Assembly (NCBI GenBank): GCA_003278925.1
Contig: QCCN01000002.1
Span: 62,001-126,000, forward strand
DNA length: 64,000 nucleotides
DNA from: Prochlorococcus sp. AG-347-L17
GTDB lineage: Bacteria > Cyanobacteriota > Cyanobacteriia > PCC-6307 > Cyanobiaceae
Direction: 5' to 3'
Shown here one piece after another: positions 27,764 to 37,180 of the stretch. A program made the position numbers and the translations under genes. The stretch's first letter is position 1. Each line of letters starts with the position of its first letter. The notes under the pieces are model-generated. The model was given only the letters and a program-made list of their open reading frames with translations, made no database searches and was not told the DNA's origin.

Positions 27764-29947
27764 GTGAATTTGAACCCCGAGTTAAAAGAAAAAGGTGAAA
27801 TAAAAGATTTAATGAAGTCAAAGGATTCTTTTAGAGCTTTCCCTTTGGCCGCAATTACAGGTCATAGCTTATTGAAATTATCTTTACTTTTGGCAGCAGT
27901 TGATCCCAGTTTAGGGGGAGTGATTATTGCTGGCGGAAGAGGAACTGGTAAGTCTGTATTAGCAAGGGGTTTACATACTTTACTTCCTCCTATTGAGGTA
28001 TTAGATAATGAATTAATACTGGAAAAGCTAACTGAGAAAAATAGTGGAACTTCATTAAGACCTATTGGTAGGAACCTAGATCCAGATAAGCCAGAAGAAT
28101 GGGATATTAGTACTAATAAATTGTTGGAGGAGGTAATTGGAAGTAATTATTTTAATCAAATTGAAGAAATTCCGAAAAAGGTAAGAGAGGCTCCATTTAT
28201 TCAAGTTCCCATTGGCATAACTGAAGATAGGCTTGTTGGATCAATTGACGTTGCTGCATCATTAAGTACGGGGGAACAAGTTTTTCAACCTGGAATTTTA
28301 GCAGAAGCTCATAGAGGTGTTCTTTATGTAGACGATATAAATTTACTGGATGATGGCATCGTAAATTTAATTCTTGAAGCCACAGGAAGAGAGAAAAATA
28401 ATATTGAAAGAGATGGTTTAAGCCTTTCTCATCCTTGTAAGTCACTTTTAATAGCAACTTATAATCCTGAAGAAGGTGCTCTAAGAGATCATGTTTTAGA
28501 TCGTTTTGCCATCGTGCTTTCCGCAGATCAATCAATAGATAATGCTCAAAGAGTTGATATTACAAAATCTGTTTTATCGCACGCAGAAAATAATATTAAA
28601 TTTTCAGAAAAATGGTCTGAAGAATCTGATAATTTATCCACTCAATTAATTTTGGCAAGGCAATGGTTAAAGGATGTCAAGATAACTAAAGAGCAAATAA
28701 CCTATTTAGTTAATGAAGCTCTTAGAGGAGGAGTAGAAGGGCATAGGTCAGAATTATTTGCAGTAAAGGTGGCAAAGGCTAATGCAGCTCTTCGAGGCGA
28801 TGAGAATGTAAATTCTGAAGACCTAAAAGTCGCAGTTAGGTTAGTTATTCTCCCGCGAGCAATGCAAATTCCTCCAGAAGATGATGATATTCAACCCCCT
28901 CCTCCAGAGGATCAGAGTCCCCCACCTCCACCTCAATCAAACAATGAAGAGTCTGAACCTGAAGCTGATGAAAATGATAATGAGCAAGACCAAGAACAAG
29001 AAGAAGATAATTCTGATGGAGAAGAAGAATCTACTCCCGAAATACCTGAAGAGTTTATTTTAGATCCTGAGGCATGTATGGTTGATCCTGATTTATTACT
29101 TTTTTCATCAGCCAAAGCAAAAGCAGGAAATAGTGGAAGTAGATCAGTAATATTCAGTGATAGTAGAGGAAGGTATGTGAAACCTATAATTCCAAGAGGT
29201 AAAGTAAAAAGAATTGCGGTAGATGCGACTTTGCGAGCTGCAGCTCCTTATCAAAAATCACGAAGATTAAGGAACCCTAATAAATCAATAGTAATTGAAG
29301 AGAATGATTTTAGGGCAAAGCTTCTTCAAAAAAAGGCGGGTGCTTTAGTTATTTTTCTTGTTGATGCTAGTGGTTCTATGGCTTTAAATAGGATGCAAAG
29401 TGCCAAAGGCGCTGTAATAAGACTTTTGACAGAGGCATATGAGAATAGAGATGAAGTAGCTCTTATTCCCTTTAGAGGTAATCAGGCCGAAGTGCTTTTA
29501 CCTCCAACGAGATCAATAACTGCTGCAAAAAGAAGATTGGAAACAATGCCTTGTGGTGGAGGTTCCCCTTTGGCACATGGACTGACACAATCAGCCAAAG
29601 TAGCAAAAAATGCTCTTTCTACTGGAGATATAGGTCAAGTGATTGTTGTTGGGATTACCGATGGCAGAGGAAATGTTCCATTAGGATTATCTTTAGGACA
29701 AAATGACTTTGAGGGAAAAGATAATGAAAATGAAAATTTCAATTTAAAACAGGAGGTTCTAGATATCGCTTCAAAATATCCTATGCTTGGGATAAAACTC
29801 TTAGTAATTGATACAGAGAGAAAATTTATAGCCAGCGGATTTGGTAAAGAATTAGCAGAGGCAGCTCAAGGGAAATATGTCCAACTGCCAAAAGCCACAG
29901 ATAAAGCAATTGCAGCTATGGCTTTAAATGCTATAAATGAATTCTAA
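27764..29947 (+). CDS. chlD: Magnesium-protoporphyrin IX chelatase subunit D
   Basis: Up to 727 residues from GTG at 27764; an in-frame ATG at 27812 would give 711 residues. ChlD forms with ChlI and ChlH the enzyme inserting Mg into protoporphyrin IX, the first committed step to chlorophyll. The N-terminal AAA+ domain has a Walker-A-like [13 protein letters not shown] and [12 protein letters not shown]; a Pro-rich then strongly acidic linker covers about residues 370-430; the C-terminal von Willebrand A domain has the MIDAS motif [12 protein letters not shown]. ChlI and ChlH are not in this window. Confidence 0.97.
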   Translation: MNLNPELKEKGEIKDLMKSKDSFRAFPLAAITGHSLLKLSLLLAAVDPSLGGVIIAGGRGTGKSVLARGLHTLLPPIEVLDNELILEKLTEKNSGTSLRPIGRNLDPDKPEEWDISTNKLLEEVIGSNYFNQIEEIPKKVREAPFIQVPIGITEDRLVGSIDVAASLSTGEQVFQPGILAEAHRGVLYVDDINLLDDGIVNLILEATGREKNNIERDGLSLSHPCKSLLIATYNPEEGALRDHVLDRFAIVLSADQSIDNAQRVDITKSVLSHAENNIKFSEKWSEESDNLSTQLILARQWLKDVKITKEQITYLVNEALRGGVEGHRSELFAVKVAKANAALRGDENVNSEDLKVAVRLVILPRAMQIPPEDDDIQPPPPEDQSPPPPPQSNNEESEPEADENDNEQDQEQEEDNSDGEEESTPEIPEEFILDPEACMVDPDLLLFSSAKAKAGNSGSRSVIFSDSRGRYVKPIIPRGKVKRIAVDATLRAAAPYQKSRRLRNPNKSIVIEENDFRAKLLQKKAGALVIFLVDASGSMALNRMQSAKGAVIRLLTEAYENRDEVALIPFRGNQAEVLLPPTRSITAAKRRLETMPCGGGSPLAHGLTQSAKVAKNALSTGDIGQVIVVGITDGRGNVPLGLSLGQNDFEGKDNENENFNLKQEVLDIASKYPMLGIKLLVIDTERKFIASGFGKELAEAAQGKYVQLPKATDKAIAAMALNAINEF

Positions 29948-29954
29948 ATATTGC

Positions 29955-30800
29955 TCAGGGATAAATTTCATTAAGGAATTTTGAAAGTCCAATAGTTAAA
30001 TCTCTTATGGATTTAGTTAATTCTTTATCTTGTGTTAATTTTTCAAAATCATCACTCATATCATCTATTTTGGTTGAGATAGATCTAGCAGCATTAATTG
30101 TCAACTTAATGTCATTAAGGGTTTCCTTGTCATCAATAGTAGACAAAATGTTATTCAAATGATTAGCAGCTATAGTCATTTCTTTTATTAGAGGTTCAAC
30201 TCTTTGAAGTTCTTGTTTTGATAAAAAAATTAATTCATCAAGATTTTCTTGTGTCCTGTCAAATTGGTCAATTGAGTTGACAACATTCTCAATCAAGTTT
30301 TCTTGATTTGTTTCTTTTAGAAGTTGGCTAATTCTATTAGTTACATTTGAGAGACTTGATAGTTGTTTACCAGTGATAGTATCTCCTTGACAAATAATTA
30401 AATTGGCATCGCATTTTTCGGATATAGGCTTTGCAATGTTTTTAGGAATTGTCTTATCACTAGTTTCTAAAGCGACTTGAACATCTCCTCCGAGGAAAGA
30501 ATTTGTAACTACCCTTGCAAATGCTGGCCTTGGAAGAATAATTTCAGGATTATTTAAAACTATTTTTGCTTTAATTGATTCATTCGTAAACAAGATATCT
30601 TCTATCGATCCTACTAAAATTCCTCTGTAAGTAACTGGAGATTTTTTTGATAAACCGCTTGCGTTGTTGAATTCTGCAAAAAGGTACCAATTTTTTGAAG
30701 ATAATCTTACTCCTCTTAGCCAAAAAGAAAAAAATGTGAATATTAAAATTCCCCCTAATAAGGAAAAACCAACTATTGAATCTCGTAAGCTTCTACGCAT
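29955..30800 (-). CDS. MlaD/TGD2-like lipid-transport substrate-binding protein
   Basis: 281 residues. An N-terminal signal anchor (about residues 10-28) is followed by the single MCE domain with the family's KKSPVTYRGILVGSIEDI near residues 50-70, then a long helical tail of about 130 residues typical of cyanobacterial/plastid MlaD (TGD2). It should bind or conduct lipid between envelope membranes in complex with a permease and ATPase. The ATPase gene lies directly upstream (5 bp gap), whereas the permease is not in the window. Confidence 0.9.
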   Translation of the reverse strand: MRRSLRDSIVGFSLLGGILIFTFFSFWLRGVRLSSKNWYLFAEFNNASGLSKKSPVTYRGILVGSIEDILFTNESIKAKIVLNNPEIILPRPAFARVVTNSFLGGDVQVALETSDKTIPKNIAKPISEKCDANLIICQGDTITGKQLSSLSNVTNRISQLLKETNQENLIENVVNSIDQFDRTQENLDELIFLSKQELQRVEPLIKEMTIAANHLNNILSTIDDKETLNDIKLTINAARSISTKIDDMSDDFEKLTQDKELTKSIRDLTIGLSKFLNEIYP

Positions 30801-30805
30801 AATAT

Positions 30806-31591
30806 CTAAATGTCTTTGGGTTGCATTGGACCATCGAGTTTTCCATGCCTAAATTGAAATACATAGGGATCATTACTCTCTTTAAATTCATCAATCGAGC
30901 CTGACCATCTGAATTTGCCTCCATAAAGCATTAAAACTTTATCTGAAGTCCTTTCTATAGTACTAAGAACATGGCTAACCACAATAGATGATCCGCTAGC
31001 TTTATCATTTGTTTTATTAATTAAATCTTCAATTCTTGATGAGGCAATTGGATCTAGGCCTGCAGTAGGTTCATCAAAAAGTAATAGAGGTTTAGTTTTT
31101 GCATTAAGAGTTTGATCAGTAATTAAAGCTCTAGCAAAACTCACTCTTTTTTGCATGCCTCCACTTAATTCATTTGGAAGTTTATTCTCAACATTAAATA
31201 ATCCTACCTCAGCTAAGCATTCACATACTATTTCGTGAATTAACTTTTTAGATAGGTTTTTATTTCTCTTAAGGAGAAAGCCAACATTTTCTTCAATAGT
31301 TAAGGATCCTAATAATGCAGGATTCTGGAAAACTAGTCTTACATCAGGTGGATTATTTTGATCTAATCTCAAATATGTTTGCTTCTCACCAAATATTCTC
31401 AATTCCCCTTTAGTAGGTAAAATGAGTCCTGCTAATATTTTTAATATGGTTGATTTCCCAGAACCTGAGGGACCAACAATAGCTAATTTCTCTCCATTAT
31501 TAAGTTCAAAATTTATTTGATTAAGCACATTAACCTCCCCCCAGCTTATTGAGAGGTTCTTTGTTTCCACTGCATGCTTTGATTTCTTCAA
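30806..31591 (-). CDS. ABC transporter ATPase, MlaF/TGD3-like
   Basis: 261 residues starting with TTG. All ATPase motifs are intact: Walker A GPSGSGKST, Q-loop VFQNPALLG, signature LSGGMQKRVSFARAL, Walker B LLLFDEPTAGLDP and H-loop VVSHVL. Its partner MlaD-like gene is 5 bp downstream, so it probably energises glycerophospholipid transport (Mla/TGD system). The assignment to Mla rests on the neighbour and on the GMQKR variant of the signature. Confidence 0.92.
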   Translation of the reverse strand: MKKSKHAVETKNLSISWGEVNVLNQINFELNNGEKLAIVGPSGSGKSTILKILAGLILPTKGELRIFGEKQTYLRLDQNNPPDVRLVFQNPALLGSLTIEENVGFLLKRNKNLSKKLIHEIVCECLAEVGLFNVENKLPNELSGGMQKRVSFARALITDQTLNAKTKPLLLFDEPTAGLDPIASSRIEDLINKTNDKASGSSIVVSHVLSTIERTSDKVLMLYGGKFRWSGSIDEFKESNDPYVFQFRHGKLDGPMQPKDI

Positions 31592-31720
31592 AACTTATTT
31601 AAAAACATCTATGATTTCATTTTGCCTATTTTTAAAAATAAAAAAAAGTATGTATGAATTTGATTTATAATCAATTTAATTGATTTTTTTATTTGAAGAT
31701 AATAATTAAAGAGGATTTTA

Positions 31721-33106
31721 ATGAATAAGCGAAAAAAAAGAGTTAGAAGATTGTATAAATATCATAAAAAGTATAACTTTCATCTGTTAAATAAAATTTC
31801 AAGAATTTTGAGTTGGCTTTTGCCAGGACTGGTAATAAAAAGATGGATGCTTACATCTGCAATAGGATTTCTCACTTCATTATTGGGTCTTTCAATTTGG
31901 ACAAATTTAAGCCCCCTTTATTGGTTTACTGAAATATTTTTTGGTTTATTAACAGGTTTTACAAAAGTCTTGCCCGTTTCATTCCTCGGGCCATTAATTT
32001 TTGTTATTGGGATAATATTAATAGGGATTGGACAAAATAGAAGTATTAATTCTATTCAAAAAGCGCTTGTTCCAGAAAAAAATACATTTTTAGTTGATGC
32101 ATTAAGAGTTAAGAGCAAATTAAACAGGGGTCCCAATATTGTAGCAATTGGGGGAGGCACAGGTTTATCTACATTACTGAAAGGCTTAAAAAATTACAGT
32201 AGTAACATTACAGCTATCGTAACTGTCTCTGATGATGGTGGAAGTAGTGGAATACTCAGAAAACAATTAGGTGTGCAACCTCCGGGAGATATTAGAAATT
32301 GTTTGGCAGCCTTATCAAATGAAGAACCTACTTTAACTAGATTATTTCAGTATAGATTTTCAGAGGGCAGTGGTCTGGAAGGCCATAGTTTTGGAAATCT
32401 ATTCTTGTCAGCTTTAACAACAATTACTGGCAGTTTAGAAAAAGCGGTTCAAGCCTCTAGCAAGGTATTGGCAGTACAAGGTCAAGTGTTACCTGCAACA
32501 AATACTGATGTTATGTTATGGGCCGAATTAGAAGATGGTGAAAAAATTTTTGGCGAAAGCAAGATCAGTAAATCAAAAAAATTAATTTCGAGGATTGGTT
32601 ACTTACCAGAAAATCCTTCAGCTCTTCCAAGTGCTCTTGAATCTATAAAAGAAGCTGATTTAATTGTTCTTGGCCCAGGTAGCCTATACACTTCTTTACT
32701 GCCCAATCTGTTGGTACCAGATATAGTAGATGCCTTATTGCAAAGTAATGCTCCTAAAATTTATATAAGTAACTTGATGACTCAGCCTGGAGAAACAGAT
32801 GGACTTGATGTCTATCAACATATCAAAGCAATAGAAAAACAATTATCAAATTTTGGTGTTAATAATCGAATTTTTAACTCTATCTTATCTCAGATTCAAT
32901 TTGAAAAATCTACTTTAGTAGATTATTACGAAAGTAGAGGGGCAGAGCCTGTCCTATGTAATAAAGAAAAATTATTATCTGAAGGTTATTATGTTTTGCA
33001 AGCACCACTATATTCAAAAAGAATAACTCCAACTCTTAGACATGATCCAAGGAGACTAGCAAGAGCAGTGATGTTTATTTACCGCAAATTAAAAAAAATA
33101 AATTAA
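31721..33106 (+). CDS. YvcK/CofD-like protein (gluconeogenesis factor family)
   Basis: 461 residues. A basic N-terminus and two hydrophobic stretches (about residues 40-65 and 80-105) precede a CofD-like domain starting [17 protein letters not shown], with [17 protein letters not shown] and [12 protein letters not shown] following. YvcK proteins bind UDP-sugars and affect cell shape and carbon metabolism in Firmicutes; the cyanobacterial role is not established. The membrane-anchoring N-terminus is longer than in Bacillus YvcK, which lacks one. A good AGAGGA lies just upstream of the ATG. Its last 4 bp overlap the convergent ndhJ. Confidence 0.9.
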   Translation: MNKRKKRVRRLYKYHKKYNFHLLNKISRILSWLLPGLVIKRWMLTSAIGFLTSLLGLSIWTNLSPLYWFTEIFFGLLTGFTKVLPVSFLGPLIFVIGIILIGIGQNRSINSIQKALVPEKNTFLVDALRVKSKLNRGPNIVAIGGGTGLSTLLKGLKNYSSNITAIVTVSDDGGSSGILRKQLGVQPPGDIRNCLAALSNEEPTLTRLFQYRFSEGSGLEGHSFGNLFLSALTTITGSLEKAVQASSKVLAVQGQVLPATNTDVMLWAELEDGEKIFGESKISKSKKLISRIGYLPENPSALPSALESIKEADLIVLGPGSLYTSLLPNLLVPDIVDALLQSNAPKIYISNLMTQPGETDGLDVYQHIKAIEKQLSNFGVNNRIFNSILSQIQFEKSTLVDYYESRGAEPVLCNKEKLLSEGYYVLQAPLYSKRITPTLRHDPRRLARAVMFIYRKLKKIN

Positions 33107-33633
33107 TAAGCATCTTGAAGCTCATAGAAATCTGGTTGAATATAATCTTTTCTTAATGGCCATCCTCTCCAATCTTCAGGCATTAATAGCCTCTTAGGAT
33201 TGGGATGATCAATAAAATTAATTCCATACATATCAAAAGTTTCTCTTTCTTGCCAATCACTTCCTTTAAAAATTTTATACAAACTAGGGATTGATAAATC
33301 AGAATCCCTTTTTAAGAAAACTTTTAATCTGACTTCTTTAATATTTTCAATTTTTTTTAAATCATCAACAGTTATAAAATGGTAGAAACTAACCAAATTT
33401 TTGCCTGGCCCCTCATCATATCCTCCTTGGCATTGGAGATAGTTGAAACCGTAATTTCTTAAGGTAGATACTGCTTCATATAAATAGTTAGGTTCCACAG
33501 AAATATTTTCAATTCCTAGGTGATCATCGGATAAAGATTGATTTGGAATACCATCTTTAGATAAAGATTGGCTTATAAACCCTTCTTTTTCTATTGAACT
33601 ATCTGAGGATTTGGCTAGACCGTCTTTTTCCAT
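33103..33633 (-). CDS. ndhJ: NAD(P)H-quinone oxidoreductase subunit J
   Basis: 176 residues, the NuoC-like peripheral-arm subunit of cyanobacterial NDH-1, used in respiration and cyclic electron flow. The conserved C-terminal region ([20 protein letters not shown] and [17 protein letters not shown]) is intact. The first 45 residues are a low-complexity, Ser/Gly-rich extension (repeated [22 protein letters not shown] units), longer than in many homologs. The ATG overlaps the ndhK stop as TAATG, so the genes are translationally coupled. Confidence 0.96.
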   Translation of the reverse strand: MEKDGLAKSSDSSIEKEGFISQSLSKDGIPNQSLSDDHLGIENISVEPNYLYEAVSTLRNYGFNYLQCQGGYDEGPGKNLVSFYHFITVDDLKKIENIKEVRLKVFLKRDSDLSIPSLYKIFKGSDWQERETFDMYGINFIDHPNPKRLLMPEDWRGWPLRKDYIQPDFYELQDAY

Positions 33634-34367
33634 TAATCTTCTAAAGTATTAATTTTTTCAGCTTTTTCGGTGTTTTCAGGTAATTCAGTTATTTTTTCTT
33701 TTTTTGAGGAGGGTATGACGTTAGCTGAAGTTTTGTTAAGATATTCACCTGTATTTTCTGAGAAAACAAGATTCATTTCGTGATCAGATGTTATATATCT
33801 GTGGGTTTGCTCTGTTTTTGAACGTTCTAAAATTGATTCATTACCAACCTTTTTCCTTAATTTAATTACAGCATCAAAAATTGCTTCTGGTCTTGGTGGG
33901 CATCCGGGGAGGTATAAATCAACTGGTATCAATTTATCAACTCCTCTTACAGCAGTTGTAGAATCTGCACTGAACATTCCCCCTGTAATTGTGCAAGCAC
34001 CCATAGCGATAACGTACTTTGGTTCAGGCATTTGTTCATAAAGTCTTACTAGTGCTGGAGCCATCTTCATCGTTACTGTTCCTGCAACTATTAACAAATC
34101 TGCTTGTCTTGGCGAGCTTCTTGGTACTAATCCAAATCTATCAAAATCAAACCTAGATCCTATTAAGGCAGCAAATTCTATAAAACAACAAGCTGTTCCA
34201 TACAAAAGAGGCCAAAGACTGCTTAATCTAGCCCAATTATGAAGATCGTCTAAACTTGTCAATATAATATTTTCACTTAAGTCTGTAGTGACTTGGGGTG
34301 CACCTAGAGGATTGCAAGTTCCTTCTCGGATTTCTCTTATTGCTTTTGGGGATAATTGTGGATTCAA
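33633..34367 (-). CDS. ndhK: NAD(P)H-quinone oxidoreductase subunit K
   Basis: 244 residues starting with TTG, the NuoB-like subunit that binds the terminal [4Fe-4S] cluster N2. The ligands are visible as the tandem Cys60-Cys61 in [10 protein letters not shown], then [11 protein letters not shown] and LPGCPPRPE. The acidic, lysine-rich C-terminal tail (about residues 205-244) is typical of picocyanobacterial NdhK. It begins 4 bp after the ndhC stop, in the order ndhC-ndhK-ndhJ. Confidence 0.97.
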   Translation of the reverse strand: MNPQLSPKAIREIREGTCNPLGAPQVTTDLSENIILTSLDDLHNWARLSSLWPLLYGTACCFIEFAALIGSRFDFDRFGLVPRSSPRQADLLIVAGTVTMKMAPALVRLYEQMPEPKYVIAMGACTITGGMFSADSTTAVRGVDKLIPVDLYLPGCPPRPEAIFDAVIKLRKKVGNESILERSKTEQTHRYITSDHEMNLVFSENTGEYLNKTSANVIPSSKKEKITELPENTEKAEKINTLED

Positions 34368-34371
34368 TTTT

Positions 34372-34734
34372 TTAACTCCATTCTAAAGCACCTTTTCTCC
34401 ATGCGTATGCCAGAGCGATAACAAGTATTGCAATGAAAATTAAAGCCTCAATAAAAGCTAGTAAGCCTAATTTATTGAAGGCAACCGCCCAAGGATAAAG
34501 GAAAACAGTCTCAACATCAAATATAACGAAAACCAAGGCAAACATGTAATAACGAATATTAAATTGAATCCATGCTCCCCCTATTGGCTCCATTCCGGAT
34601 TCATATGTAAGTTTTCTTTCCCCTGTTCTGCCTTTTGGGGCAACGATGAGATTAGTAACTAGAGCTAATATTGGTACTGCTGCTGCAATGAGAAGGAAAC
34701 CTAAAAAATATTCATAGCCAGATAATAAAAACAT
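34372..34734 (-). CDS. ndhC: NAD(P)H-quinone oxidoreductase subunit 3
   Basis: 120 residues with three hydrophobic helices, the normal size for NdhC (NuoA). The family loop [20 protein letters not shown] lies between helices 1 and 2, and [12 protein letters not shown] starts helix 2-3. First gene of the ndhC-K-J operon, ATG start. It is divergent from rubA across a 77-bp gap that carries two palindromes. Confidence 0.97.
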   Translation of the reverse strand: MFLLSGYEYFLGFLLIAAAVPILALVTNLIVAPKGRTGERKLTYESGMEPIGGAWIQFNIRYYMFALVFVIFDVETVFLYPWAVAFNKLGLLAFIEALIFIAILVIALAYAWRKGALEWS

Positions 34735-34762
34735 CTTAAAAAATTAATTTTGAATAAAAGTC

Positions 34763-34800
34763 GCTTAATTAAGCAAAATCTTTTAAAGTTCTTAAAGAAC
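34763..34800. repeat. Two palindromes in the ndhC/rubA divergent region
   Basis: GCTTAATTAAGC (34763-34774) is a perfect 12-bp palindrome, and GTTCTTAAAGAAC (34788-34800) is a perfect 6-bp inverted repeat around one base. They sit 29 and 54 bp upstream of the ndhC ATG and 37 and 11 bp upstream of the rubA GTG. Both could be operators for the divergent pair, but no known regulator consensus is matched. Confidence 0.4.
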
Positions 34801-34811
34801 AATAATAAACC

Positions 34812-35240
34812 GTGAGTGAAAACATTCAACCAGCCTCTGAGGAAAACAAAATAGTTGAAGACTTTGAGAAAGAAAAACCTTCTGAAAATTTCTCAGGAGT
34901 AAATGTCGAACAACCTATTCTTAATTTAGAACAAAATAGATTCGAATGTAGAAGTTGTGGATACATTTATGATCCGTCTGAAGGAAATAAAAAATTAAAA
35001 ATACCTAAAAATACGCCTTTTTCAGAGTTGGATGGGAATACCTTTGCGTGCCCTGTTTGTCGAGCCGGTAAGAATTTTTATAAGGATATAGGATCTAGAG
35101 CGAAACCTAGTGGATTTGAAGAGAATTTAGTTTATGGTTTTGGATTTAATAGTTTACCTTCTGGACAAAAAAATATTTTGATTTTTGGAGGGTTGGCGTT
35201 TGCTGCTGCAATGTTCCTTTCTTTGTACTCTTTGCATTAA
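34812..35240 (+). CDS. rubA: Membrane-anchored rubredoxin (RubA)
   Basis: 142 residues starting with GTG. The iron-binding CxxC pairs are Cys46/Cys49 (ECRSCGYIYDP) and Cys80/Cys83 (ACPVCRAG). An acidic N-terminal extension of about 40 residues and a C-terminal transmembrane helix (about 120-140) distinguish this form from soluble rubredoxins. Cyanobacterial RubA is required for photosystem assembly. It is followed by ycf48 and then psbE-F-L-J, the conserved cyanobacterial order. Confidence 0.94.
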   Translation: MSENIQPASEENKIVEDFEKEKPSENFSGVNVEQPILNLEQNRFECRSCGYIYDPSEGNKKLKIPKNTPFSELDGNTFACPVCRAGKNFYKDIGSRAKPSGFEENLVYGFGFNSLPSGQKNILIFGGLAFAAAMFLSLYSLH

Positions 35241-35249
35241 TATAATTAA

Positions 35250-36266
35250 ATGAAAAATTTTTTTACCAGTATTCCTAATCTTCTTTTATCTGTTGTTCTC
35301 TGTTTTGTTTTAAGCAGTTGTTCATCAACAGGTGTCAAGATGAATGAAAGCAGCCCTTGGAAAACAATTCAGTTTGAAGATCAGGCTAATGCTTTAGATG
35401 TTGATTTTATAGATGATAAAAATGGATTTTTAGTTGGTTCCAATAGACTTATTATGGAATCTAATGATGGAGGAGAAACTTGGGAGAAAAGAAATTTAGA
35501 TTTACCAAGTGAAGAGAACTTTCGTCTCCTAGATATTGATTTTAAAGGTGAAGAGGGATGGTTAATAGGTCAGCCTTCATTAGTTATGCATACACTCGAT
35601 GCAGGAAAGAATTGGACACGTTTATCTCTAGGTAACAAATTACCAGGTCAACCTTTTCTAATATCAACTGTTGATGCTGGTGTTGCAGAATTGGCTACCA
35701 CTGCAGGTGCTATTTATGAAACAGCAAATAGTGGTGAATCATGGAATGCAAAAGTTGTAGATGCATCTGGTTCTGGTGGTGTTAGAGATTTAAGAAGAAC
35801 TAATAAAGGAGAATATGTTAGTGTAAGTAGTCTAGGTAATTTCTTTTCTACGTTGGAAAAGGATAGTGATGCATGGATAGCTCATCAAAGAGCAAGTAGC
35901 AAAAGAGTTCAAAGTATTGGTTTTAATCCAGAAGGAAGTTTATGGATGCTTTCTAGAGGAGCAGAAATTAGATTTAATGAAGATACTAGTGATCTAGAAA
36001 ATTGGTCAAAGCCTATTATACCAATTCTTAATGGATACAATTATCTAGACATGGGATGGGATCCAAATGGTGATATATGGGCTGGCGGGGGTAATGGAAC
36101 TTTAATAGTAAGTAAAGATCAAGGTAAAACTTGGAGTAAAGATCCTATTGCTTCTGAATTGCCAACAAATTACATTAAAATAGTTTTTCTTGATAAAGAG
36201 GCTTTAGACAACCAAAAAGGATTTGTACTTGGCGAGCGTGGTTATATCCTTAAATGGAATAGCTAA
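35250..36266 (+). CDS. ycf48: Photosystem II assembly factor Ycf48/HCF136
   Basis: 338 residues. A lipoprotein-type signal peptide ends in the lipobox LSSC with the lipidated Cys24. The mature part is a propeller of repeated GGETW/DAGKNW/DQGKTW units (for example [10 protein letters not shown] and [10 protein letters not shown]), as in Ycf48/HCF136. It binds D1 and helps form the early PSII reaction center. It lies 9 bp after rubA and 135 bp before psbE. Confidence 0.96.
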   Translation: MKNFFTSIPNLLLSVVLCFVLSSCSSTGVKMNESSPWKTIQFEDQANALDVDFIDDKNGFLVGSNRLIMESNDGGETWEKRNLDLPSEENFRLLDIDFKGEEGWLIGQPSLVMHTLDAGKNWTRLSLGNKLPGQPFLISTVDAGVAELATTAGAIYETANSGESWNAKVVDASGSGGVRDLRRTNKGEYVSVSSLGNFFSTLEKDSDAWIAHQRASSKRVQSIGFNPEGSLWMLSRGAEIRFNEDTSDLENWSKPIIPILNGYNYLDMGWDPNGDIWAGGGNGTLIVSKDQGKTWSKDPIASELPTNYIKIVFLDKEALDNQKGFVLGERGYILKWNS

Positions 36267-36359
36267 TTTGCATAACTTGAGTAAATAGTAAAAAAAAAAT
36301 TAATTTTTGAAAAATTTAGCAACTGTCTGTAACCAACCTGTTAATTTCTTCGCGAACTT

Positions 36360-36382
36360 ATGATTTTACACTGTAAGATCAT
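36360..36382. promoter_or_regulatory. Inverted repeat immediately upstream of psbE
   Basis: ATGATTTTACA and TGTAAGATCAT are inverted copies with 10 of 11 positions matching around one central C, ending 19 bp before the psbE ATG. As RNA it could form a 9-bp hairpin with loop CACTG and one G-U pair; as DNA it could be an operator. The position next to a multi-gene PSII operon makes a regulatory role plausible but unproven. A hairpin of this quality also occurs by chance about once per window for a fixed spacing. Confidence 0.45.
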
Positions 36383-36401
36383 AGGGTAAACATTTGTGAT
36401 T

Positions 36402-36650
36402 ATGGCCGCAGGTTCAACGGGTGAACGCCCATTCTTTGAAATAATCACCAGTATTAGATACTGGATTATTCATGCAGTAACATTACCAGCTATCTTTATA
36501 GCAGGCTTCTTATTTGTATATACAGGCTTAGCCTACGATGCTTTCGGAACTCCTCGTCCAGATAGTTATTTCCAATCATCTGAATCTAAAGCACCTGTGG
36601 TAACACAAAGATATGAAGCTAAATCTCAACTAGATTTAAGAACAAAATAA
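36402..36650 (+). CDS. psbE: Cytochrome b559 subunit alpha
   Basis: 82 residues from the ATG at 36402; an in-frame GTG two codons earlier is less likely because PsbE normally starts [10 protein letters not shown]. The heme ligand is His24 in [11 protein letters not shown], followed by one transmembrane helix and a lumenal tail. With PsbF it forms cytochrome b559 of the PSII core. First gene of psbE-F-L-J. Confidence 0.98.
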
Positions 36651-36652
36651 CA

Positions 36653-36799
36653 ATGACTAATTCTCAAGCTCCAATGCAGGCTGCGGAAGTCCGCGTCTAC
36701 CCTATATTTACTGTCCGTTGGCTAGCAGTTCACGCTCTTGCTATTCCATCAGTATTCTTTTTAGGTTCTATTGCTGCTATGCAATTCGTAGCCCGATAA
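36653..36799 (+). CDS. psbF: Cytochrome b559 subunit beta
   Basis: 48 residues. Typical PsbF: an N-terminal polar stretch with [20 protein letters not shown], in which His27 is the second heme ligand, then a single helix ending MQFVAR. It begins 3 bp after psbE and is read through the same operon. Too short to appear in a scan limited to long reading frames. Confidence 0.98.
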
Positions 36800-36810
36800 A
36801 TTTAACTATC

Positions 36811-36930
36811 ATGCAAGTAAACGAAAATCCAAACAAAGTTCCAGTTGAACTTAATCGTACAAGCCTTTATTTAGGCTTATTATCAGTTTTTGTATTGGGA
36901 ATTTTATTTTCCAGTTACTTTTTCAATTAA
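36811..36930 (+). CDS. psbL: Photosystem II protein PsbL
   Basis: 39 residues. The conserved [19 protein letters not shown] stretch and the C-terminal FSSYFFN identify PsbL, a single-helix subunit at the PSII dimer interface involved in QA site function. ATG start, 11 bp after psbF and 9 bp before psbJ. Confidence 0.98.
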
Positions 36931-36939
36931 ATTAAAATC

Positions 36940-37137
36940 ATGAGTAAATTAAAAGGACCTGATGGAAGAATTCCAGATAGACTTCCCGACGGTAGACCAG
37001 CAGTTGCATGGGAAAGAAGATGGACTGAAGGGACCCTTCCTCTATGGCTTGTTGCTACAGCAGGTGGAATTGCAGTTATCTTCGTTTTAGGAATATTCTT
37101 CTATGGTTCATACCAAGGCGTTGGAGCTGGAGGCTAA
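36940..37137 (+). CDS. psbJ: Photosystem II protein PsbJ
   Basis: 65 residues. PsbJ has a polar N-terminus ([20 protein letters not shown]), then a glycine-rich helix ending [10 protein letters not shown]. It is needed for electron flow from QA to QB and PSII assembly. Last gene of psbE-F-L-J. No strong terminator is visible before the convergent mtnP stop 43 bp downstream. Confidence 0.97.
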   Translation: MSKLKGPDGRIPDRLPDGRPAVAWERRWTEGTLPLWLVATAGGIAVIFVLGIFFYGSYQGVGAGG

Positions 37138-37180
37138 CAAATCCTTACCTTGACCTGATAATCACTTATATCAAATAAGC

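Noticed and set aside
28197..28535. 112-aa minus-strand frame within chlD
   Set aside because: It is antisense to the conserved AAA+ domain of chlD and has no independent support.
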